Origin: Glaciecola sp.
Lineage (GTDB): Bacteria; Pseudomonadota; Gammaproteobacteria; Enterobacterales; Alteromonadaceae
Length of the DNA stretch: 40,213 nucleotides
Reading direction: 5' to 3'
Assembly: GCA_029251505.1 (NCBI GenBank)
Contig: JAQXDG010000012.1
Location: 1-40,213, forward strand
The stretch's first letter is position 1. Every line of letters starts with the position of its first letter. The notes below the pieces were generated by a model, which saw only the letters and a program-made list of their open reading frames with translations, did not search any database and was not told the origin of the DNA. Positions 17,585 to 26,165 of this stretch are shown in pieces. The position numbers and the translations under genes were made by a program.

Positions 17585-18850
17585 ATGCGTAATTTTATTT
17601 ATCTCGTCTTAAACAACGCCAACTATGTCGGCAAAAAATGGCTGTTCTTGACGTTTTTTATGTCACTAATCAATGGGTGCTCACTTACAACGAAGCCAAT
17701 TACAACAGAGCCTATTACATCAAAGGAACTTCGTTTAGGCGGCGAGCAAATGTCACAGTATTACCCGGATTTGAAAAATAAACGCGTAGGGTTAATTGTA
17801 AACCAGACATCCGTGCTCTATCCCAATACGCCAAAAGCCACTCACATAGTTGATGCGTTATTAGCAGACAAGATTAACGTCGTTAAAGTATTTGCACCTG
17901 AACATGGCTTTAGAGGGGATCGCGGAGCTGGTGAAAGCATCGACGATAATATCGATAGCCCGACAGGATTACCGATAATTTCACTATATGGGAAAAATAA
18001 AGCCCCTAACGCGCAAATGCTCTCTGATATTGATGTCTTAATTTTTGACATACAAGATGTCGGCGTGCGCTTTTATACTTACATTTCAACCATGCATTAT
18101 GCCATGCAAGCCGCCGCACAATATCATATTCCGTTTATTGTGTTAGACCGTCCTAATCCGAACGGTCACTATACAGCAGGTCCAATATTAGATTTATCGT
18201 TACAATCATTTGTTGGCATGCATCCTATTCCTATTGTTCATGGCTTAACAGTCGGTGAGCTAGCCAAGATGATTAAAGGAGAAAAATGGATTGAAACCGC
18301 GGAACAATTAGATCTGCGTGTTATCCCAGTGCAAGGCTATCGCAAATCGATGTCTTATCCACTACCCATTGCTCCTAGCCCCAATTTACCCAATGCACAA
18401 GCAGTACAATGGTATGCCTCATTGTGTCTATTTGAACCGACGCATATCAGTGTAGGTCGTGGCACAGAGCATCCATTTCAGATGCTCGGCCATCCGCAGT
18501 TATCGATCTCTGCGCAACCGATATCAGTGACTCCTATCAGTATGCCTACATCAGCACCTTATCCCAAATGGGAGAATACGCCATTACAAGCAATATTGAT
18601 TGAGCAATACCAGCCAGATTTAGCAGGGTTTGATATCTCATTATTGGTGTCAATGTTTGCTTTAGCAGACGAGCAACAGATTGAGTTAATTACTGCCACT
18701 GATTTTTTTGATCAATTAGCCGGTACGACAACATTAAGAACTGATTTACAAGCAGGTAAAACCGTTTCTGAAATTATCGAGCAATGGCGTCAACCACTTG
18801 CACATTATCGGCAATTACGACTACCCTATTTATTATATCCCGCTGAGTAA
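17585..18850 (+). CDS. namZ: NamZ-type exo-beta-N-acetylmuramidase lipoprotein (DUF1343)
   Basis: DUF1343 proteins include Bacillus NamZ, which removes MurNAc from the non-reducing ends of peptidoglycan fragments (glycoside hydrolase family 171). The family core is clear: GLIVNQTSV (69-77), VFAPEHGFRG (102-111, with the probable catalytic E106), IFDIQDVGVRFYTY, LDRPNPNG, and GRGTEHPFQ near the middle. I start at ATG 17585, giving 421 residues, because it produces a charged N-terminus and a hydrophobic stretch ending INGC (C32), a plausible if atypical lipobox. Upstream in-frame starts lie inside murQ. The ribosome-binding site is poor, and a seven-base gap to murQ suggests coupled translation. 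The protein probably works in the periplasm. Confidence 0.88.
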   Translation: MRNFIYLVLNNANYVGKKWLFLTFFMSLINGCSLTTKPITTEPITSKELRLGGEQMSQYYPDLKNKRVGLIVNQTSVLYPNTPKATHIVDALLADKINVVKVFAPEHGFRGDRGAGESIDDNIDSPTGLPIISLYGKNKAPNAQMLSDIDVLIFDIQDVGVRFYTYISTMHYAMQAAAQYHIPFIVLDRPNPNGHYTAGPILDLSLQSFVGMHPIPIVHGLTVGELAKMIKGEKWIETAEQLDLRVIPVQGYRKSMSYPLPIAPSPNLPNAQAVQWYASLCLFEPTHISVGRGTEHPFQMLGHPQLSISAQPISVTPISMPTSAPYPKWENTPLQAILIEQYQPDLAGFDISLLVSMFALADEQQIELITATDFFDQLAGTTTLRTDLQAGKTVSEIIEQWRQPLAHYRQLRLPYLLYPAE

Positions 18851-18870
18851 GCTAGGCGTTAGAGGCACTT

Positions 18871-20034
18871 ATGATCAATCATGCAACCATCGCTCAATTA
18901 CATACTGACATGCATTTTTCAACATTAAATGTCGCGCATATCACACCTGAAATATTGGCGCCGATACTAGAGCAAATACTGGCTTACCCTGAAGTCACGT
19001 TGGTACAATCATTTACCTCTTTTGAACAGCGTCCTATCTTACATTTACGCATGGGAACAGGGCCCGTAAAGATATTAATGTGGAGCCAAATGCATGGCGA
19101 TGAATCAACCGCTACAGCAGCATTAATGGATTTCATACACTTATTATGTCGTCAGACTGAATGTAATTTTAATGATTGGCAAACTCGGTTCACCATTGAT
19201 ATTGTTCCCATGCTAAATCCCGATGGCGCCGCCAAACATACTCGCGTCAACGCCCAGTTTATAGATATTAATCGCGATGCACTGGTATTACAATCTCCTG
19301 AAGGACGCGTATTACAACATTTAGTCTCCTCCCTGCAACCGGATTTAGCCTTAAATTTGCATGACCAGAATGCTTATCATGGGATAAGTGAGCGCCAACA
19401 TACATCAACCATTGCCATGCTAGCGCCCGTTGCTGATCATGCTAAACATATTACGCCGGTTCGTAAACAAGCCATGCAACTGATTTGTTCAGCACAAAAA
19501 GTGTTACGTGAATATATACCTAATCATGTGGCTCGTTTTGATGATACGTTTTCACCGCGCTCATTTGGCGATAATATCGTGTCTCAAGGAGTGAGTACGA
19601 TACTCATTGAATCCGGTACGTTTATTAATGATCCACATCGCCAAGTTGCCAGAAAGATGAATGTGTTGACCTATTTCACCTTGCTCGATGCGTTGCTACA
19701 TAATAAATATGAGCATTATACGATTGAAGATTATTTTGCTATTCCAGAACATCAAGATGACGTGTACGTCGATTTAAAATTAACCGACTTACTCATCGCT
19801 AATACCGCTCATCCTTTTACCATCGATATCACTATTAATGTCGATAAACACGGAAACACCAACATTGAGCATCTTGGAGATTGTCACACTGTAAAAGGCT
19901 TCAAAGAACTGTCACTCAGTGGCTACCAGTTAATCAGTGATTACCAAGATTTGCAGCCAGATAGTACCGCAAACCTTATATTTGTCTCTCCATCTGGATT
20001 ACATATTACAATTAATGAATTACTGAGCACTTAG
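18871..20034 (+). CDS. M14-family zinc carboxypeptidase-like protein
   Basis: A 387-residue protein with the full M14 metal and catalytic set: H75 and E78 in MHGDEST, H164 in LNLHDQ, the substrate-site DINRD (132-136), and the catalytic glutamate E247 in LIESGTF. It has no signal peptide, so it should act in the cytoplasm. MpaA, the cytoplasmic murein peptide amidase of E. coli, is also an M14 enzyme, so trimming imported cell-wall peptides is plausible; the sequence does not prove it. The C-terminal 100 residues (after about 290) are an extra domain I cannot assign. AGAGG lies six bases before the ATG. It is the last gene of the run and overlaps the convergent nagZ by four bases. Confidence 0.82.
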   Translation: MINHATIAQLHTDMHFSTLNVAHITPEILAPILEQILAYPEVTLVQSFTSFEQRPILHLRMGTGPVKILMWSQMHGDESTATAALMDFIHLLCRQTECNFNDWQTRFTIDIVPMLNPDGAAKHTRVNAQFIDINRDALVLQSPEGRVLQHLVSSLQPDLALNLHDQNAYHGISERQHTSTIAMLAPVADHAKHITPVRKQAMQLICSAQKVLREYIPNHVARFDDTFSPRSFGDNIVSQGVSTILIESGTFINDPHRQVARKMNVLTYFTLLDALLHNKYEHYTIEDYFAIPEHQDDVYVDLKLTDLLIANTAHPFTIDITINVDKHGNTNIEHLGDCHTVKGFKELSLSGYQLISDYQDLQPDSTANLIFVSPSGLHITINELLST

Positions 20035-21977
20035 CGAGGAGTAACAGCGGGGATCGCCGCACTACCGTTTCTAAGCGGGATCGTAACCGGTAACACGCCT
20101 GGCGCTGCCAGATCATTAAATAAATACAACGCTAACGCATTGAAACTATCACTGTGTAAATTGGTTTCATCTACCCGATAATCATAAATTGCATAGGCAG
20201 CATCACTCAATTCAGTAAACTCGTTAATAATATACGGAGTTCTTAGCGCAACAAATACGGTGTGCGTGTCTGGTTGTACATTGCCTAAAATATTCTTGAG
20301 TAATTGTTGCTGCATCGCCAATGAATTGCGCCGCTTGCCGAGGGTTTGTAATGCTGATAAATCATCCATCCCTCCCATTTCTACTAAACTGACTTGCGGT
20401 GAAATATCGCCGGCAATCACGACATCGTATTGCTTTAATGCTTGTTCTGTAATGCGCGGATCTGCTTGTGCTAACGTCGTGGTGCTCAGACATTGCAATC
20501 CATCTGTTTGAAGCTGAATATGAGGCGGATTAATAGCTATCTGCTGAGCGGTAATGGCGTGGTTTAATCCGGCACAACGTAACTCATCAGGCATGACCAA
20601 TAATATTTTCATTTGCGTCTCAGCATTGAGCTCTTGCGCAGAATACAACGCCTTTGTCGTACCAAATACTTGTGTAACACTAGCCTTTGCGATGTTCGCG
20701 GCTAATTGTTGCTTACGCACAATTGGCCAATTTGTGTCAGTATTGGTGGGCAAGCCTGTGGTCGTTAAATGCTGTTTAATTCCTTTAATAAGTGCAAAGG
20801 AATCTTCAATATCAGCAAGATTAATGGTTGTAGACAGCGCAGACATAAACCGATCAAATTCACGGATATCTTGGTGATTGCGAATAGTAAATGGCATTAA
20901 TGCTATATCAGCACCAGCATTGAATGTCTCAAGTACAGCATCAAGAGGAGTGAAGTATTGCGCAATCCCCGCCATATCTAGGGCATCGGTCACTATCAAA
21001 CCGTCAAATTTTAATTGTTCTCGTAGCAAATCAGTTAATATTGGGCGTGATAAGGTGGCAGGTCGTATTTGTTTTTCACCCTTTGTCGTGATCAAGGTGG
21101 AATCATCAAGTGCTGGAAATTGAATATGCGCAGTCATCACAAACGCAGGTTGGGCTGTGGCGATGATATGTGCAAAAGGCGCAATATCTTGTGCCATGAT
21201 CGTTGCTTTATTATGATTCACTTGCGGTAACCCAGTATGACTATCGACATGCGTATCACCGTGTCCCGGAAAATGCTTTATCGCAGCCAACACCCCTTGG
21301 GCTTGTAATGTTTGCGTAAACGCACGACCAAATGCACTCACCAGTGGTACTGATTCACCAAATGAACGGACATTAATGACTGGGTTTTGCGGATTCGCAT
21401 TCACGTCAACCGTAGGTGCAAAATTAACATTAATCCCCATCGCTAATAAATCTTGCCCTATCACTTCAGCAACTTGACTAGCAAGTTGAGTTTGATGCTT
21501 GGCATACGTTGCGCCTAACGCCATATTGCCACCAAATGCAGGGGAATAGTCGGTCGGCAAGCGTGCGACCCGCCCGCCTTCTTGATCTACGGCAATAAAC
21601 ATTGGTAAATCAGGGTCTATGGCTGTTGCATGAATTTGCGCAGTGAGTTTTTTGATCTGTGTTGTTGTTACTAAATTTTCAGCAAATAAAATAACGCCAC
21701 CAATTGCATGTCGCGATAATAACCGACTTAACTCTGAGGGTAGTTTTGTGACAGGTTGCTTACATTGTTTACTTGGGGTGTCATCTGGACAAAAATAACG
21801 TAAATCGAGCATGAGTTTTTGCCCAAGCATCTTGGTTTTGTCAATGTGGGTATCAGACGTGTTTGCATAAACCTTGCCACTTATTTCAACAAGCATAATA
21901 CTAAAACATATCAACACAACGATGCTTAGCGGCTGCGTAAATAACTTATCAAACCTGTTAACCATCTGATTAATCAT
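20031..21977 (-). CDS. nagZ: Exported two-domain beta-N-acetylglucosaminidase NagZ (GH3)
   Basis: Releases non-reducing GlcNAc from peptidoglycan fragments. The family 3 barrel carries AVDQEGGRVARLP (129-141), KHFPGHGDTHVDSHTGLP (234-251) and VTDALDMAG (329-337). The putative nucleophile D331 and the acid/base dyad D245-H247 are 86 residues apart, the same distance I recall for D318 and D232-H234 in Bacillus subtilis NagZ. Unlike the single-domain cytosolic enzyme of about 340 residues in enterobacteria, this one is 648 residues with a second domain (about 430-648) and an N-terminal signal: a hydrophobic run (18-34) and a possible cut after VYA (38). It is therefore probably periplasmic. It converges on the M14 gene. 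Confidence 0.92.
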   Translation of the reverse strand: MINQMVNRFDKLFTQPLSIVVLICFSIMLVEISGKVYANTSDTHIDKTKMLGQKLMLDLRYFCPDDTPSKQCKQPVTKLPSELSRLLSRHAIGGVILFAENLVTTTQIKKLTAQIHATAIDPDLPMFIAVDQEGGRVARLPTDYSPAFGGNMALGATYAKHQTQLASQVAEVIGQDLLAMGINVNFAPTVDVNANPQNPVINVRSFGESVPLVSAFGRAFTQTLQAQGVLAAIKHFPGHGDTHVDSHTGLPQVNHNKATIMAQDIAPFAHIIATAQPAFVMTAHIQFPALDDSTLITTKGEKQIRPATLSRPILTDLLREQLKFDGLIVTDALDMAGIAQYFTPLDAVLETFNAGADIALMPFTIRNHQDIREFDRFMSALSTTINLADIEDSFALIKGIKQHLTTTGLPTNTDTNWPIVRKQQLAANIAKASVTQVFGTTKALYSAQELNAETQMKILLVMPDELRCAGLNHAITAQQIAINPPHIQLQTDGLQCLSTTTLAQADPRITEQALKQYDVVIAGDISPQVSLVEMGGMDDLSALQTLGKRRNSLAMQQQLLKNILGNVQPDTHTVFVALRTPYIINEFTELSDAAYAIYDYRVDETNLHSDSFNALALYLFNDLAAPGVLPVTIPLRNGSAAIPAVTPR

Positions 21978-22032
21978 ATATATCCAATCTCATAAAAAAC
22001 TTATAGTCTCGCTACTAACATTATGCTAATTT

Positions 22033-22067
22033 ATCTACTAATGTATAAATTTTATACATTAGTAGAT
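22033..22067. promoter_or_regulatory. Perfect 16-base-arm palindrome between nagZ and the TonB-receptor relic
   Basis: Left arm 22033-22048, three-base centre ATT, right arm 22052-22067; all 16 base pairs match. It starts 56 bases upstream of the nagZ start and ends 54 bases before the relic's GTG. Between two divergent starts an operator is likelier than a terminator. It is AT-rich with a GTATAAATTTTATAC core and no strong one-sided T-run. The shorter palindrome at 13120-13137 shares the half-site. Confidence 0.55.
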
Positions 22068-22120
22068 TTTACAGGGCAGATTAAATTACAAAACACATAT
22101 TACTAAATGGAGAATACACA

Positions 22121-22864
22121 GTGAAGCTTAATAAAATAGCTCTCGTGTTCGCCATGTCTGGGATCAGTGGTACGCTTTTAGCTCAGGATGCGTAAGACAC
22201 GATCAAACAAGATACAGTAGAACGTATATCTGTCACCTGTTCAAGTATCAAACGAACCAACTATGAAGGCGACCTCCCCTTAACCGTTATTTCTAAAGCT
22301 GACATCGATGCTGCTGGTATCACTTCAGCAGAACAACTGATGCTTCAGCTGAACATCGCCTCAAACTCTAACGATAACCTCGCCAGTAATGCTGGGATTA
22401 CCCTAGAGCTTCAGTTCTACAACAGCCAGTTGAAAGTTTTGATGTCAGGACATGCTGGCTTGTTTAGTCGAGCAGAGGATCTCGCGGTGTTAGCGCAATT
22501 ATTATTAAATGGTGGTGGTTATGGGCAACATCAATTATTTAGTGAACTGACCTTAGAAACATTTATTCAACCTACCAAACTCAATTCACATTTTGCCTTG
22601 GGTTGGCGACGCGCGGGGCGTGGTGTAAACAACTGGCACTTTGGTCCTTATGCGTCAGCGCGTGCCTTTGGACATACTGGCTGGACAGGCACTGCGACAG
22701 TTATCGATCCTGAACATGATTTAGCGATAATTTTACTGACTAATATGCGCCACTCGCCCATCATTGGTGATGATGAAGCGTTTGATTTTGCAGCAAAAAC
22801 ATTTGAAACAGGAAAATATGGCAGTATTATTAGTTTAATTTATGAAAGTATTCTGCATCGCTAG
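22121..22864 (+). pseudogene. Composite relic: TonB-dependent receptor start joined to the C-terminus of an AmiE-like serine beta-lactamase-family protein
   Basis: From GTG 22121 (GGAG eight bases upstream) the frame encodes a signal peptide (MKLNKIALVFAMSGISGTLLAQDA), then TAA at 22193. After it, still in frame, comes a TonB-receptor start: ERISVTCSSIKRT, with Cys in place of the usual Gly, then TVISKADIDAAGI and a plug-like segment to about 22400. The sequence then switches to the end of a class C beta-lactamase-fold protein: SGHAGLFSRAEDLAVLAQLLL (22447 onward) and FGHTGWTGT (about 22667-22693). The receptor barrel and the enzyme's N-terminal SxxK and YxN residues are all missing. One deletion joining two genes, plus a stop mutation, explains this. 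A 174-residue product from ATG 22340 could not be catalytic. Confidence 0.8.
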
Positions 22865-22940
22865 ACACTGACTCTATCACTAGGCACAATGTCCTATATC
22901 ATGGCATTTGCCTTAGCACTATTTACACATTGGGTTCATT

Positions 22941-24362
22941 ATGGATTGGTTATCAATCATCCCGCCTATTTTGGCAATTGTTATCGTTTTTTGGAAAAAA
23001 GAAGTCATCGCGGCTTTGTTTATTGCACTATTTTCTTCTGAAGTATTATTGTTATTGACCGATCCACAGTCCTCATTATGGTTAAGTCCCATTACCACGC
23101 TTGAGCGCGTTGTCGACGTTGCAGGAAGTGGGGGCAATACGCGTATTTTATTATTTTCCATCTTGGTCGGTGCGCTTTTAGCATTGATCCGAGACTCAGG
23201 TGGCGTGACAGCTACCGTTAGCCGTATCATGCATTTAGGGATTGCTAAGACCCGGCAACATGTCGGCGGCTTGACGATGTTTACCGGAGTCGCGGTATTC
23301 GTTGAATCAAATCTAAGTGTATTGACGTCGGGTATTTTAGCTCGGGGTTTATATGATAAATTTGCCATGAGCCGTGCTCGACTTGCCTATGTCATTGATA
23401 GTACCAGTGCACCAATCTGCATATTGATTTTACTTAATGGTTGGGGTGCATTTATTTTAGGTCTGCTCGATAACTTCACATTATCGGAATCATCGGTGAA
23501 TATTTTGTGGGGCAGTGTGTGGTTTAATTTCTATGCTATTTTCACCCTAATGATAGTCGCGTATACGGTGATCACCGATAAAGTGCACGGCCCTATGTTA
23601 GCCGAAGAACAATTAGCTCAAGCACAATATGACGCTGCCAATGGCCAACAAGACAGTTCGAATGCACAAGTCGAACCCGCCTTTCATGCACCCGAAAAAC
23701 CAAGCAAAGCAAGGTATATGTTATTGCCTTTAGCGACCATGGTATTGTCAATGTTAGGTTTTATGTGGTTCACTGGCAATGGTGATTTAACTCAAGGCAG
23801 CGGCAGTAAATCGGTATTATATGCGACGTTTTTAGCCTGTAGTGTCGCCTACTTTTTACTGGTGTTTTATCGCCATTTTACTCATCATCAAACGATTACC
23901 ATTGCCTTTAAGGGAATGGGTGAAATCCTCCCTCTTGTGACCATTGTATTGTTATCGATAACACTTGGTGCTAGTCTCAAACTCTTAGGTACGGGCATTT
24001 TTGTTGCTAGCTTAGTCGGAGACTACCTACCCTTGTTTTTAGTTGTGCCTATGCTGTTTATTGCCGGCGCTATTATGTCTTTTACAACAGGTACATCATG
24101 GGGCACGTTTGCGATTTTAATCCCCATCGGGATCCCATTAGTGCAAACGTTAGGTTTACCCCCCTCTTTGGTTGTTGCTGCTATATTAAGTGGTGGAATT
24201 TTTGGTGATCACTGTTCTCCAATTTCAGACACCACCGCAGTCTCTTCGATTGCTGCAGGATGTGATTTGTTGACGCATGTCAAAACCCAATTACCTTATG
24301 CCTTAGTCGCTGGCGGGCTCAGTATCATTGCGTTTACTATTACCAGCGCTATGTTAATTTAA
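22941..24362 (+). CDS. NhaC-family Na+/H+ antiporter-like transporter
   Basis: A 473-residue inner-membrane protein with about 11-12 hydrophobic segments, belonging to the NhaC family (PF03553). Signature stretches are FVESNLSVLTSG (about 116-127), DSTSAPICILILLNGW (150-165), TGTSWGTFAILIPIG and GGIFGDHCSPISDTTAVSS (about 416-434). A hydrophilic loop (about 215-255) is rich in Gln, Ala and Asn. Family members exchange sodium for protons or for organic acids (the malate/lactate antiporter MleN is related), so the substrate is open. It lies 36 bases before ggt, on the same strand, so the two may be coexpressed. There is no strong ribosome-binding site before the ATG. Confidence 0.85.
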   Translation: MDWLSIIPPILAIVIVFWKKEVIAALFIALFSSEVLLLLTDPQSSLWLSPITTLERVVDVAGSGGNTRILLFSILVGALLALIRDSGGVTATVSRIMHLGIAKTRQHVGGLTMFTGVAVFVESNLSVLTSGILARGLYDKFAMSRARLAYVIDSTSAPICILILLNGWGAFILGLLDNFTLSESSVNILWGSVWFNFYAIFTLMIVAYTVITDKVHGPMLAEEQLAQAQYDAANGQQDSSNAQVEPAFHAPEKPSKARYMLLPLATMVLSMLGFMWFTGNGDLTQGSGSKSVLYATFLACSVAYFLLVFYRHFTHHQTITIAFKGMGEILPLVTIVLLSITLGASLKLLGTGIFVASLVGDYLPLFLVVPMLFIAGAIMSFTTGTSWGTFAILIPIGIPLVQTLGLPPSLVVAAILSGGIFGDHCSPISDTTAVSSIAAGCDLLTHVKTQLPYALVAGGLSIIAFTITSAMLI

Positions 24363-24398
24363 TTATCACTTAATCATCACTTTTTAGGAATGCTAACT

Positions 24399-26144
24399 AT
24401 GACGACTACATCACTATTACGACCCTTGACGGTTTGCGTCAGCGCGATGACTTTGTGTTGTGCCATCGTTATGTCTGCACATGCTGCAGTACCCAGCCCA
24501 ACCAAACAAGCTCCGATTGTGCCTCAAGCAATGGCTGTCGCTACGCCGGATAGCTATAGCTCAGATGTTGCCATGGACATTTTACAGCGCGGTGGTAACG
24601 CGATTGATGCTGCTATCGCGGTGCAATTTGTCCTAGCAGTAACGCTGCCGGAGGCGGGTAATATTGGCGGTGGTGGATTTATGGTGATCCACACAGACCA
24701 TGGTAATGATTTTATTGATTATCGAGAAACGGCACCCAAAGCGGCTTTTCGTGACATGTATTTGGATGCCAAAGGCGAAGTAGAACGTCTTAAGAGCTTA
24801 TATGGTGTGTTAGCATCAGGTACGCCCGGTACGGTTGCAGGCATGGCTAAAGCGCACGATTTACATGGTTCATTACCTTGGGCAGAGTTAGTCCAACCTG
24901 CGGTTGATTTAGCCAATAAGGGATTTATTGTGCATCCTAAACTCGCGCGTAATGTTGCCAGTTATTTAGAGCGCATTGATACGCGCAAGTTAGATGTAAA
25001 TTTTGCTGATTACTTTGGTACGGTAAAAGCCGGCGAAGTATTTGTTCAACCTGAGCTTGGCGCAACGCTTGAACGAATAAGGGATCAAGGGGCTGCCGGT
25101 TTTTATGCTGGTAAAACAGCACAATTAATACTGCAATATATGCAACAAAACAATGGGCTCATTAGTGCCCAAGATCTTGCCGAATACACAGCCCAACAGC
25201 GTAAACCAATAGTCACCCCTTGGCGCAATTTCACCCTAGTGAGCGCTGCACCTCCCAGCTCTGGGGGCATTGCAATTTCACAATGGCTGAATATGTTTGA
25301 TCGTTTAAACCCTAGAGTCATCAATGCTGATGGTACCTCTAGTCCTCGCCTAAACCATAACTCTCCTGAATACGTGCATCTATTAGCTGAAATCGGAAAA
25401 CGTGTGTTTGCCGACCGAGCTGAATACTTAGGCGATCCAGATTTTTATCATGTACCCGTAAAAGCCTTAACCAACCCTGAGTACATTGCTAAACGTGCCA
25501 GTGGCGTGCAGCACAATAGTATCTCGACGACTGAGTTAATTCGTCCAGGGTTAAAAGAATCCGAACAAACCACCCATTATTCCATCCTCGATAAATTTGG
25601 TAATGCGGTATCTAATACCACGACTATCAACCTTGGTTTTGGTAATGGTGTTGTTGTCGCTGGTGCGGGTTTCTTATTGAACAATGAGATGGATGATTTT
25701 AGTGTTAAAGCTGGCGTGCCAAATTTCTTTGGCGCTGTTGGCGGAGTTGCGAACGAGATCCAGCCGAATAAGAGAATGTTATCGTCGATGACACCCACTA
25801 TCGTTTTAGAAAATGGCGAGGTCAGAGTGGTAACCGGTGCACCAGGCGGTACAACGATTATCTCTAGCGTGTATCAGTCTATCTTGCATATATTGGAGTT
25901 TGGTATGAGCGCACAAGAAGCTGTCGATACGCCGCGCTTTCATCATCAATTGCTGCCAATCAATGAAATCCGCTACCATAAAGGCATGCCTGAAGCGACT
26001 TTGGATGCCTTAAAAACCATGGGGTATGACACCAAAGAGCGCCGTTTTGGTGATTTACAACTTATCAGTGTCAATGGCAAGCGAGTCGATGCGGCTTCTG
26101 AAACCAATGGACGTGGTAAAGCACAGGTGCTGATGACACGCTAA
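24399..26144 (+). CDS. ggt: Gamma-glutamyltransferase (glutathione hydrolase)
   Basis: Periplasmic Ntn-hydrolase that removes or transfers the gamma-glutamyl group of glutathione and related peptides. The precursor self-cleaves before the nucleophile threonine of the TTHYS motif, T391 when counted from the second ATG, the same number as in E. coli. YRETAP (108-113) holds the arginine that binds the substrate carboxylate, and FLLNNEMDDFS and GAPGGTTIIS are conserved. An N-terminal signal peptide ends near AHA. I chose ATG 24399 over 24390 because AGGA abuts the earlier ATG but is well spaced for the later one, giving 581 residues. It follows the NhaC-family gene and converges on the VOC gene 21 bases away. 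Confidence 0.94.
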   Translation: MTTTSLLRPLTVCVSAMTLCCAIVMSAHAAVPSPTKQAPIVPQAMAVATPDSYSSDVAMDILQRGGNAIDAAIAVQFVLAVTLPEAGNIGGGGFMVIHTDHGNDFIDYRETAPKAAFRDMYLDAKGEVERLKSLYGVLASGTPGTVAGMAKAHDLHGSLPWAELVQPAVDLANKGFIVHPKLARNVASYLERIDTRKLDVNFADYFGTVKAGEVFVQPELGATLERIRDQGAAGFYAGKTAQLILQYMQQNNGLISAQDLAEYTAQQRKPIVTPWRNFTLVSAAPPSSGGIAISQWLNMFDRLNPRVINADGTSSPRLNHNSPEYVHLLAEIGKRVFADRAEYLGDPDFYHVPVKALTNPEYIAKRASGVQHNSISTTELIRPGLKESEQTTHYSILDKFGNAVSNTTTINLGFGNGVVVAGAGFLLNNEMDDFSVKAGVPNFFGAVGGVANEIQPNKRMLSSMTPTIVLENGEVRVVTGAPGGTTIISSVYQSILHILEFGMSAQEAVDTPRFHHQLLPINEIRYHKGMPEATLDALKTMGYDTKERRFGDLQLISVNGKRVDAASETNGRGKAQVLMTR

Positions 26145-26165
26145 GTCTTTGCGCCAAGCGTTGAC

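Noticed and set aside
22340-22864. A free-standing 174-residue beta-lactamase-family gene
   Set aside because: The N-terminal SxxK and YxN active-site regions are absent and the first 20-odd residues derive from a TonB receptor plug, so it is better described as a relic.
22919-23368. A 149-codon open frame on the minus strand
   Set aside because: It is antisense to the clearly recognisable NhaC-family gene, has no family resemblance, and its Thr/Asn/Pro-rich composition is what reverse reading of a membrane protein gene gives.
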